A stretch of 64,000 nt of DNA from JADGGM01 sp025449955. Its GTDB lineage: Bacteria; Gemmatimonadota; Gemmatimonadetes; Gemmatimonadales; Gemmatimonadaceae. Under the pieces are notes generated by a model. It saw only the letters and a program-made list of their open reading frames with translations, did not search any database and was not told the origin of the DNA. The stretch covers positions 8,463 through 72,462 of the forward strand of contig DATBNO010000077.1 in assembly GCA_036554285.1 (NCBI GenBank), given 5' to 3'. The position numbers and the translations under genes are program-made. Each line of letters starts with the position of its first letter. The stretch's first letter is position 1. Below, in pieces: positions 26,543 through 34,377 of this stretch.

Positions 26543-27210
26543 CGTCGAGCCGCATCGACGACGTCGAGCAGCGCCACGTGTGCGTCACGCAGGACGTGGA
26601 CGTTGCCGGCCGGCGTGTCACCCTGCTCAAACCCCAGTCCATCGACGCGCTCATCGACGAGGAAGATTTCACGCGCGATGAACGGCTGCCGTATTGGGCC
26701 GACCTGTGGCCCGCGTCGCAGGTCCTCGCCAACGCGATTGCCGGTGAAGCCGGCGCGGGTCGCTCGTTCCTCGAGCTGGGGTGCGGGTTGGGGCTCGCAT
26801 CCATCGCCGCGCTCACCGCGGGCTACCACGTGACGGCCACCGACTACTACGCCGACGCGCTCGCGTTCACCAGGACCAACGCGCGTCGCTCGGTTGGGCG
26901 CGCGCCGGCAACGCGTCTCGTCGATTGGCGCCACCTCCCGGCCGACCTCGGCACCTTCCAGCGCGTGGTGGCGGCCGACGTGCTCTACGAGCGCGACTAT
27001 GGTCCGTTAGTCGCCAACGTGCTGGACCGCGTCCTGGCTCCGGCCGGCGTCGCCACCGTCGCCGACCCCGGCCGGATTGCCGCCGAAGTATTCGTGCGCG
27101 CGTGTGACGCGCTCGGAATCGACCTCGTCGGGGCACCAGTGCACGAGATCCGCGACGGAACGGCCACGCACCGGGTGCGGTTGTTCGAGCTGCGCCGCGC
27201 GCCTCGTTAG
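26539..27210 (+). CDS. Class I SAM-dependent methyltransferase (METTL/Nnt1-like)
   Basis: 223 aa from GTG 26539, overlapping the moeA stop. The N-terminal half contains RDERLPYWADLWPASQVLAN, the pattern seen in lysine-methyltransferase-like (family 16/Nnt1) proteins, then SAM motif I FLELGCGLGLASIAAL near residue 75 and ATDYYADAL. VVAADVLYERDYGPLV matches the family's post-I motif. The substrate may be a protein lysine, but it cannot be told here. The stop TAG lies in a GTTAGGC copy. Confidence 0.8.
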   Translation: MTSSRIDDVEQRHVCVTQDVDVAGRRVTLLKPQSIDALIDEEDFTRDERLPYWADLWPASQVLANAIAGEAGAGRSFLELGCGLGLASIAALTAGYHVTATDYYADALAFTRTNARRSVGRAPATRLVDWRHLPADLGTFQRVVAADVLYERDYGPLVANVLDRVLAPAGVATVADPGRIAAEVFVRACDALGIDLVGAPVHEIRDGTATHRVRLFELRRAPR

Positions 27211-27234
27211 GCAAGCGGCGGCCCGCCGCCGGCG

Positions 27235-28911
27235 CTACATGCTGCGATATTTGGCGCCGCTGCCGCCCTCGCGCGGCGTCCACCGCGGACCCACGTCGTC
27301 GGTCGCCTTGCAATCGACGCAATTCGCGGGGCTCACCACCAACCGATCGCCGTCGCGCTCGTACACGCCGGCGGGGCACACGTGCGTGTAGAAGTCCGCG
27401 ACCGCCGGCGGAATGTCCGCGCCAACGATGAGGTGCGAGGGGATGTCGTCGCGCGTCGCGTTCCCCGAACGGAACACCGCGTCGAGCTTCGAAAACGTGA
27501 GCTTCCCGTCCGGCTGCAGATGCGGCACCGGCTCCGCCGTGCGCGCGACCTCGGCGTCCGCTTCCGCGGTGATGCGGCCGCCGGGAAACGCGCCCTTGGT
27601 GAGCGTCATGAGTCCGGCTTTGATACCGCCCGCGTACAGGCCGCCGTGTTGAAACGCCAGCCGCATGTTGCGGCGTTCGTACAGGTCGCGCGTGATGTAG
27701 CTGTCCTTCACCATTTGATCGTACGGCGCGAGCGCGGCCGCCGACGTGTCCTGCTTTTTCAACGCGTCGAAGATCGCGCGCGCCGCGAAAATGCCCGATT
27801 GCATCGCGTAGTGAATTCCCTTGAGCGATGCGACCTCGACGAAGCCCGCGGCGTCGCCGGCGATGAGCACCCCGTCGCCGAAGCAACGATCCGGAATCGC
27901 CCAGTAGCCGCCCTCGGGAATCGTCTTCGCGCCCCACTCGACCATCTCGCCGCCCTCGAGATACGGCCGCACCAACGGATGCAATTTGAGGCGCTGCAAC
28001 AGCTCGTGCACGTCGAGCGCGGCCGCATGATAGTCGAGGCCGACCACGATGCCGATGGCGATCTGCTTCTCGCCTAACGGATAGAGGAAACTGCCGCCGA
28101 ACGCGTCGTTGGGCAGCGGCCAGCCGAGGGTGTGGATCACCGAGTCGAGCGGCCGCGTCGTCTCCCACAGCTCTTTCACGCCCAGCGCGAAGAGCGGCGG
28201 GTTGGGCGAGCCGATGCCGCGCCACCCGCAATAGGCCTGGGTGAGCGAGCCGCGCGTGCCCTCCGACAGCACCGTCACGCGCGCCGTGAGATCGGTGGGC
28301 GGCGTGTACGATGATCCCGGCGTGCCGTCGCGCTCCAGGCCCGACGGCGTCGTGCGCACGCCGATCACCCGCTCGCCCTCCACCAACAGCGACGCCACCG
28401 GGAACCCGGTGAACAGGTTCACGCCCGCCGCCTCGGCCCTTTCGCCTAACCAGCGCACGATCTCGCAAATCGAGCCCACGTAGTGGCCGTGGTTGCGCAT
28501 CGTGGGCGGCGTGGGCAGGCGATACGCACGACGATCGCTCATGAAGTACACGCGTTCCGCCTTCACCGGCGCGCGGAACGGAAACTCCGAGTCCGGCATG
28601 CCCGGGAACAGCGCACGGAACGCCACGGGATTCACCACCGCGCCGGAGAGATTGTGCTCGCCCAACGCGCCCGCTTTCTCGAGCACCGCGACCTGGAGGT
28701 CGCCTAACGATCCACCGGCCTCCGCATCCGCTTTCGCCAGCCGCGCCAGCTCGATCGCGCCCGCGAGGCCGGCCGGTCCGCCGCCCACGAACACGACATC
28801 CATCGGCACGTGCTCCGCGTCCGGCGGCTCGGCCACGATGAGTCGCTCGGATGGCAGCGGCGGTTGATACTGGGCCGGCAGAATGGGCAGCGGTCGACCG
28901 GATGACGTCAT
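27235..28911 (-). CDS. Electron transfer flavoprotein:quinone oxidoreductase, unusual Fe-S site
   Basis: 558 aa, the length of ETF-QO, a membrane-attached flavoprotein passing electrons from reduced ETF to (mena)quinone. FAD binding: VVFVGGGPAGLAGAIELARL near residue 40 and GDGVLIAGDAAGFVE near 345. The C-terminal ferredoxin-like part keeps CPAGVYE and CVDC, but the position of the fourth cluster Cys (CxxCxxC in human ETF-QO) reads CVDCKAT, i.e. Thr. The cluster may be 3Fe-4S, use another ligand, or be altered. Start ATG 28909-28911. It is the last gene of a gcdH-etfB-etfA-etfQO block. Confidence 0.92.
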   Translation of the reverse strand: MTSSGRPLPILPAQYQPPLPSERLIVAEPPDAEHVPMDVVFVGGGPAGLAGAIELARLAKADAEAGGSLGDLQVAVLEKAGALGEHNLSGAVVNPVAFRALFPGMPDSEFPFRAPVKAERVYFMSDRRAYRLPTPPTMRNHGHYVGSICEIVRWLGERAEAAGVNLFTGFPVASLLVEGERVIGVRTTPSGLERDGTPGSSYTPPTDLTARVTVLSEGTRGSLTQAYCGWRGIGSPNPPLFALGVKELWETTRPLDSVIHTLGWPLPNDAFGGSFLYPLGEKQIAIGIVVGLDYHAAALDVHELLQRLKLHPLVRPYLEGGEMVEWGAKTIPEGGYWAIPDRCFGDGVLIAGDAAGFVEVASLKGIHYAMQSGIFAARAIFDALKKQDTSAAALAPYDQMVKDSYITRDLYERRNMRLAFQHGGLYAGGIKAGLMTLTKGAFPGGRITAEADAEVARTAEPVPHLQPDGKLTFSKLDAVFRSGNATRDDIPSHLIVGADIPPAVADFYTHVCPAGVYERDGDRLVVSPANCVDCKATDDVGPRWTPREGGSGAKYRSM

Positions 28912-28960
28912 GGGCAGTGGGAAGGAGAGCACCGGTCGGCGGTCGCGAACCGGCACGCGG

Positions 28961-29950
28961 TCAATGCGATTGCTTGGCCTTGCGCACCGCCTCGGTGAGC
29001 ACCGGCAACACTTCCAACACGTCGCCCACCACGCCGTAGTCGGCGATCTTGAAGATGGGCGCCTCGCGATCCTTGTTGATCGCGACGATGGTCTTGGACG
29101 TCCGCATTCCGGCGAGATGCTGAATCGCGCCCGAAATCCCGCACGCCACGTACAGGTCGGGGCTCACCAGACGGCCCGTCTGGCCGATCTGATCCGTGTG
29201 CGGACGCCAACCGTCGTCGGTCACGGCGCGCGTCGCGCCGACCGCCGCGTTGCCGAATGCCGCCGCGAGATCTTCCACCAGCTTGAAGTTCTCCGGCGCC
29301 CGCAGGCCGCGTCCGCCGCTCACGATCACCGGCGCTTCGCCTAAATCGAGTTTCGCCGAATTGCCGGCCACCAATTCCTTTGGCACCACCCGCGCCGCCG
29401 ACGGATCCATGGCCGGCGCGATCGATTTCACGCGTGCCGTTCGCGGTGTCTTCGTCGCCGTCACCGCGCCGGGACGCAGCGACAAGATCACCGGCGATCC
29501 CGAAATGGACAGCGTCGCGATCACCTTGCCGGTGTTCACGGGATGCCTAACGACGATCGCGTCGCCCGCGGCTTCGAAAGACGTCGCGTCGGCGCCCAGG
29601 CTCGCGCCAACCTTCGCCGCGACACGAGGCGCGAGGTCGCGCCCCTGGGCCGACGCACTGAAGAACGCGACGCGATACGAGCCCGCACCGATCCGCGCCG
29701 CCGCCGTCGCCGCGATCACTTCGGGCGAATAGAGCGCCAACCCCGCGTGCTCCACGACCTCGACCACATCCGCGCCGTGCGCGCCGATCGTCTCCGCTTT
29801 CGCCGCGATGCCGGGCGCGCCCATGACGAGCGCATGGACCTCGCCACCGCCGGTCGCATCCGCCAACCGGCGCGCCGCCGTCACCGCCTCCAATCCGACG
29901 CGCCGCAGCTCGCCGCCGCGCGATTCCACGAACGCAAACGTGTTCGCCAT
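28961..29950 (-). CDS. etfA: Electron transfer flavoprotein subunit alpha
   Basis: 329 aa. The C-terminal FAD domain has the family signature VSGGRGLRAPENFKLVEDLA, then YVACGISGAIQHLAGM and INKDREAPIFKIADYGVVGD. With EtfB it accepts electrons from acyl-CoA dehydrogenases and hands them to ETF-QO encoded 49 bp downstream. Its ATG shares one base with the etfB stop. Confidence 0.96.
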   Translation of the reverse strand: MANTFAFVESRGGELRRVGLEAVTAARRLADATGGGEVHALVMGAPGIAAKAETIGAHGADVVEVVEHAGLALYSPEVIAATAAARIGAGSYRVAFFSASAQGRDLAPRVAAKVGASLGADATSFEAAGDAIVVRHPVNTGKVIATLSISGSPVILSLRPGAVTATKTPRTARVKSIAPAMDPSAARVVPKELVAGNSAKLDLGEAPVIVSGGRGLRAPENFKLVEDLAAAFGNAAVGATRAVTDDGWRPHTDQIGQTGRLVSPDLYVACGISGAIQHLAGMRTSKTIVAINKDREAPIFKIADYGVVGDVLEVLPVLTEAVRKAKQSH

Positions 29951-30702
29951 CAGAGCACCTTCGCTTCGGTCTGCAGCAATCGCACGAGCTCGGGCACCGC
30001 ATCCGGTCCCTCGCCAATGATCCGTCCGCCCGTTCGCTCCGGCGGCAGTTCCATCTTGATAACCGTGACGCGTGACTCGCCCACTTGCACGGGCTTCACC
30101 TCGAGCGGCTTCTTCTTCGCCGCCATGATGCCCTTGAGCGACGGCAGCCGCGGCCGCGCAATCCCTTCATCGATCGTCACCACCGCCGGCAGCGGAAACT
30201 CAAGCACTTCCGAGGCCCCTTCGAGCTCGCGCCGCGCCGTGCCCTTCCCGTTCGCGATCGTCAGCTGCGATGCCGCCGTAACGCATGGGACTCCCAATAA
30301 TTCCGCGGCCATCGGCCCGACGCTCTGGTTCGCCGCGTCGATCGCCATGCGGCCGAACAGCATGAGATCGTAGCCGCCGGTCTCGAGCTCCGCGGCCAGC
30401 ACCCGCGCGATCGCCAGTGCGTCGGCCGGTACCGCATCGGCTTTCAGGTGCACCGCTTTGTCGGCGCCCATGCTGAGCGCTTTGCGCAGCGTCTCCTGCA
30501 CCGCGTCGGCACCGAGCGAGATCACCGTCACCTCGCCCGCACCCTCTTTTTCTTTGATCTGCAACGCCGCCTCGACCGCGAAACCGTCGAAGTCCGCGAT
30601 GTCGAACTTCACGCCCGTCTCGTCGACCGACGTCCCGCTCGGCGCAATCTTGAAGCGCGTCTCCATATCGGCGGCGCGCTTGATGCACACGGCAATCTTC
30701 AC
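29950..30702 (-). CDS. etfB: Electron transfer flavoprotein subunit beta
   Basis: 250 aa from GTG 30700-30702 (start VKIAVCIKRAAD, a typical EtfB N-terminus); the frame is open upstream but without similarity. LFGRMAIDAANQSVGPMAAELL is replaced-by-family equivalent of the usual GKQAIDDD region and binds AMP in EtfB. GTG is preceded by AAGGGGAGT at a suitable distance. It is second in the block after the dehydrogenase, with a 78-bp gap. Confidence 0.95.
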   Translation of the reverse strand: MKIAVCIKRAADMETRFKIAPSGTSVDETGVKFDIADFDGFAVEAALQIKEKEGAGEVTVISLGADAVQETLRKALSMGADKAVHLKADAVPADALAIARVLAAELETGGYDLMLFGRMAIDAANQSVGPMAAELLGVPCVTAASQLTIANGKGTARRELEGASEVLEFPLPAVVTIDEGIARPRLPSLKGIMAAKKKPLEVKPVQVGESRVTVIKMELPPERTGGRIIGEGPDAVPELVRLLQTEAKVL

Positions 30703-30780
30703 CGCGCGTACTCCCCTTGAGTTTGAGTCCGACAAAAAGATACCGGCGGGCACGACCCCTTCACGGCAGCCGGCGGCGCG

Positions 30781-31953
30781 TCACTGGAACGCGTTCAGCC
30801 CGGTGATCGCTTGGCCTAACACCAGCGTGTGCACGTCGTGCGTCCCCTCGTACGTGTATACGCTTTCCAGATTCGCCATGTGACGCATCGACGCGTACTC
30901 GGCCAGAATCCCGTTCGCGCCCAACAACCGCCGCGCCTCGCGCGCGATGTCGGTCGCCACGCTCACGTTGTTCCGCTTCGCCAACGACACCTGCTGCGGC
31001 GTCATCGTGCCCGCATCCTTGAGCCGCCCCAAGTGCAGCGTCAACAGCTGGCCCTTCACGATCTCGGTCAACATTTCGGCCAACCGCGCCTGCTGCAGTT
31101 GGAATCCGCCGATCGGCTTCCCGAACATCACCCTGTTCCCTGCGTATGATGTTGCTTCCTCGAAACACGCGATCGCGGCGCCGATGGCGCCCCACGCGAT
31201 GCCGTACCGCGCTTGCGTAAGGCACATGAGCGGACTCTTGAGCCCACCACTCTTGGGCAAGATCGCATCCGCCGGCAGGTGCACATCCTGAAATACCAGC
31301 TCGCTCGTGTCCGACGCGCGCAGCGACAACTTCCCCTTCTGGTCGCGCGCCGTAAAGCCTTTGCTGTTGGTCGGCACCACGAATCCGCGAATCGACTTGT
31401 CGTCCTTGTCGCCATTCGTCTTCGCCCACACCACCGCGACCTGCGCCGTCGACCCGTTGGTGATCCACATCTTGGCGCCGTTCAGGATCCACGTGCCGTC
31501 GGACTGCTGCCGCGCCATCGTGATCATGCCCGCCGGGTTGGAGCCGTAGTCCGGCTCCGTTAGGCCGAAGCACCCGATGATCTCGCCGCTCGCCATTTTG
31601 GGCAGATAGTGCCGCTTCTGCTCGTCGCTGCCGAACGCAAAGATCGGATACATCACGAGCGCGCCCTGCACCGACGCGAACGACCGCACGCCCGAATCGC
31701 CGCGCTCCAACTCCTGCATGATGAGGCCGTATGACACGTTGTTCAGTCCGGCGCAGCCGTATTCTTCCGGCAGGTTCGCGCCGAACACGCCGAGCGACGC
31801 CAGCTCCGGCACGATGTCACGCGGGAAACGTCCCTCCACGTAACAGTCGCCGATGATCGGCAACACGCGCTCGTCCACGAAGCGGTGCACGCTGTCTCGC
31901 ACGGCGCGCTCCTCTTCCGACAGCGCGCTGTCGATGGCATAGAAGTCGGTCAT
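30781..31953 (-). CDS. gcdH: Glutaryl-CoA dehydrogenase-like acyl-CoA dehydrogenase
   Basis: 390 aa. FGLTEPDYGSNPAG is the FAD/substrate motif, and the catalytic Glu is in YTYEGTHDVHTLVLGQAITG, nearly the sequence of glutaryl-CoA dehydrogenase; the Arg that binds the second carboxylate in human GCDH is also kept (SGVRSFASVQGALVM). The enzyme would oxidise and decarboxylate glutaryl-CoA to crotonyl-CoA in lysine or aromatic breakdown, giving electrons to the ETF encoded just downstream. No other lysine-degradation genes are in the window. Confidence 0.88.
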   Translation of the reverse strand: MTDFYAIDSALSEEERAVRDSVHRFVDERVLPIIGDCYVEGRFPRDIVPELASLGVFGANLPEEYGCAGLNNVSYGLIMQELERGDSGVRSFASVQGALVMYPIFAFGSDEQKRHYLPKMASGEIIGCFGLTEPDYGSNPAGMITMARQQSDGTWILNGAKMWITNGSTAQVAVVWAKTNGDKDDKSIRGFVVPTNSKGFTARDQKGKLSLRASDTSELVFQDVHLPADAILPKSGGLKSPLMCLTQARYGIAWGAIGAAIACFEEATSYAGNRVMFGKPIGGFQLQQARLAEMLTEIVKGQLLTLHLGRLKDAGTMTPQQVSLAKRNNVSVATDIAREARRLLGANGILAEYASMRHMANLESVYTYEGTHDVHTLVLGQAITGLNAFQ

Positions 31954-31989
31954 GGCGCGAAAACTACTCGATGCCCGGGGACTTCGGTA

Positions 31990-32724
31990 TCAGATCGCGC
32001 GCGCGATACGCTGCTCGTTCGCCGCCGATTGCTCCATGGACCGCCTGGCGCGAGGCTCGATCCCCAGCTCCCGTGCTTTGTCCCGAAATGCCCGGCCGTG
32101 ATCCAGTGGCAGCCGGCGCTCGGCCTGCCATTGATGCACCATCTCGTGCAGCAGCGTGTGCAGCACTTCGCCCCACGGATCGCGACGAATGTGCGACCGG
32201 CTGATCGCGATCTCGGGCTCCGCACCCTCGGTGGCGATTGTGTACTGTCCCAACCGGCTCCGCATCCGCCTCGATACCGAGAGCGCGATGGACTGCAGTT
32301 GACCGCCGAAGTACCGCCGGTTGTACTCGTCGTGCGCCCGCGACAACTCGGCCAGCACCGGCGCGTCCTCGCGACGCACGGGTGCAGCACGCCTCTCGCG
32401 CCGTGCGCCGCTCCCGCGCGGTGCGTGCTCGACGATCACGCGCTCGGCCTTGCGACGGCTCCGGCGCGTCCTGCCATCCAGGAACGCGACGATCGCCCGC
32501 CACACATTCGGAGGCGCCGCGAGATACGCCTCGTGCACACGCAGCACGCCGGCGCGATAGCTCACCATCACCGTGCGATTGTGCGTAAGCTCGCACCGCT
32601 CGATCCGCCGGTCGAGGCCGAGTGCGCGGAGACGCGCGAGCAGCGACGCACCATCGTGCGGCTGCTCGTCGAACGTTAGCTCCAGTTGAGTCGCCGTCAA
32701 CGCGCGCAGGATGCGTCCGATCAC
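31990..32724 (-). CDS. SprT-like zinc metallopeptidase domain protein
   Basis: 244 aa from a GTG overlapping the previous stop (GTGA). The C-terminal half is SprT-like: FGGQLQSIALSVSRRMRSRL, then the zinc motif LHEMVHQWQAE (HExxH) near residue 190 and DHGRAFRDKARELGI, which supplies the third ligand. The basic N-terminal half (about 1-125) has no recognised domain. SprT/Spartan-type proteins act on DNA-protein crosslinks in other organisms; that role is only a possibility here. Confidence 0.82.
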   Translation of the reverse strand: MIGRILRALTATQLELTFDEQPHDGASLLARLRALGLDRRIERCELTHNRTVMVSYRAGVLRVHEAYLAAPPNVWRAIVAFLDGRTRRSRRKAERVIVEHAPRGSGARRERRAAPVRREDAPVLAELSRAHDEYNRRYFGGQLQSIALSVSRRMRSRLGQYTIATEGAEPEIAISRSHIRRDPWGEVLHTLLHEMVHQWQAERRLPLDHGRAFRDKARELGIEPRARRSMEQSAANEQRIARAI

Positions 32725-33542
32725 CGATCGAATGTCCGTGTTGGACCATCGACGTAACAGGTCGTACGCGCGTCCCAGATGTGCGTTGCAACAGTGATCC
32801 GCCCCGGATCCAGCGCGATCACGTTGAACGATGACGGCCGCTTGCCGCGCGATCGGCTCGACAACGTGCCCGCGGTCGATACGATCGTGCCGCCGCGCGT
32901 GTGCTCTACGTAGTCAATCGCTTCCTGATGATCGTGGCCGCACATCACCAGGTCCACAGCGAGACGCTCGAACGCGCCTAACGCTCGCCGGTGGTGCGCC
33001 AGCCCATAGCGCCGCGACAACTGTCCTTTGAGCGGATTGTGGTGCATCACGATCGCGCGACGGTCGCCCGCCGGCGATACGTCGAACACATGTCGCGCAT
33101 GCTCGATTTGCCAGGGCGCGAGATCGCCCATCACGCCGATGTCGCGCGGATTCCACGTCAACGTGTTGTACCGGACGCCGTGCGCGGTGTTGAGCCCCAC
33201 GAACGTGACGCCCGGTACGTGCAACACCGGCTCCAGGTCGTCCGACACGTAGCGACGGTAGTTCGCGAACACCGACTTCCGCATCCCGACGCCGAGTGGC
33301 GCACGCCACCACTTCACGTCGTGATTGCCCGGCACCACGATCGTGGCGCTCGCCCGCGCCGCGTCACGCATGAATGCGCGCGCCCGCAGAAACTCACCCG
33401 CGCGCGCTCGCTGCGACATGTCGCCCGACACGGCAACCACGTCGAAGCGACGCGTCTCAATCAGTTGTTCAATGGCTTCGATCTGCTCGGGAACAGCCGG
33501 ATTTCCGAAGTGCACATCGGAGACGTGGAGTACCGTGGTCAC
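32721..33542 (-). CDS. Calcineurin-like metallophosphoesterase
   Basis: 273 aa from GTG 33540-33542. All metallophosphoesterase motifs are present: HVSDVHFG near residue 7, SGDMSQRA near 41, GNHDVKWW near 78, MHHNPLKG near 170 and CGHDHQE near 206. The family includes nucleotide phosphodiesterases such as CpdA; cAMP or cyclic-dinucleotide hydrolysis is possible but the substrate is open. The end overlaps the SprT-like gene by GTGA. Confidence 0.88.
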   Translation of the reverse strand: MTTVLHVSDVHFGNPAVPEQIEAIEQLIETRRFDVVAVSGDMSQRARAGEFLRARAFMRDAARASATIVVPGNHDVKWWRAPLGVGMRKSVFANYRRYVSDDLEPVLHVPGVTFVGLNTAHGVRYNTLTWNPRDIGVMGDLAPWQIEHARHVFDVSPAGDRRAIVMHHNPLKGQLSRRYGLAHHRRALGAFERLAVDLVMCGHDHQEAIDYVEHTRGGTIVSTAGTLSSRSRGKRPSSFNVIALDPGRITVATHIWDARTTCYVDGPTRTFDR

Positions 33543-33614
33543 GACGCCCTCACCCCGGCCGCGGCCGGGATCGGCGTCGTGGTGCACGCTATCGGAATCG
33601 CCATGCGCGCTCGT

Positions 33615-34259
33615 TCACGGCGCCGACACCAGATCCGCCAAGTGCTCGGCAGCGCTCGCCGCGAGTCCGCGCGAGAACTTCTTGGCCGGTTCGCTCGACA
33701 CGTCACCGATCCACGCGATGCGCGACATGCGCGCGTCGAACACTACGACGCGAACCACCGCGCTCTCCTGGCCGGGACCGGCGCCCACAAATCGCACTTC
33801 GATCGGGAACAGCACGTACCGGCATTCATCCTCGAGCGCAACCAATGTGCGGAGTTGCGACGCCAATGGCTCCGGCACCATGTCCGGAACGGTCTTCATC
33901 GGTGGGCGCAGCCATTCGGCAGCCAGGTCGTACACGTCCGGAGCGTACGGCGCGTTGCGCCGCGCGACCTCGGCCAGCTGGTGCGGGAAGACCCACATCC
34001 GGCCGACCCGATCGCGATCCTTGAGCGCAAACGCAATCTCGCCGTCCACGTCGTCCAGGAACGCGCGACGGTCGCTGATCTGACCGGCCCACCCCAACGA
34101 GTCGTCGGTCCGCAGGTAGTGTGTCGGAATGACCAGCACGCGCCGCGTCGCATAGGGCGACAACGGACGTCCGGCCGTCGGTGCGAGCGTCTGCGCCGAC
34201 ACCTGCGCGGCGCTCGCGACCAACGCGATCGCGCCGATGACTATCGAAAGGGATTTCAC
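33615..34259 (-). CDS. Secreted protein of unknown function
   Basis: 214 aa from GTG 34257-34259, chosen because it gives a clean signal peptide (about 1-22, ending VSAQ); the longer frame to 34508 lacks sense. The mature part begins with RRVLVIPTHYLRTDD and has a central RDRVGRMWVFPHQL segment. No motif identifies a function. The pattern (short beta-rich segment with FVGAGPGQESAVVRVVVFDA) looks like a lipid- or envelope-associated protein common in this phylum, but I cannot name it. Confidence 0.6.
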   Translation of the reverse strand: MKSLSIVIGAIALVASAAQVSAQTLAPTAGRPLSPYATRRVLVIPTHYLRTDDSLGWAGQISDRRAFLDDVDGEIAFALKDRDRVGRMWVFPHQLAEVARRNAPYAPDVYDLAAEWLRPPMKTVPDMVPEPLASQLRTLVALEDECRYVLFPIEVRFVGAGPGQESAVVRVVVFDARMSRIAWIGDVSSEPAKKFSRGLAASAAEHLADLVSAP

Positions 34260-34377
34260 GACGGTCCTGGGCTGAGATGGAAGAAACTTACCTTGAGGGA
34301 GACGATCCGTGCAGCATCGCGTTCCGGATCGTCGCCAACTCTTGTCGCCGGCTGGTGCGGCAAGCAAACTCCCCGGC

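Noticed and set aside
34309..34377. Earlier ATG for cstA
   Set aside because: The extra 23 residues are not hydrophobic or family-like, and the ATG at 34378 starts directly before TM1.
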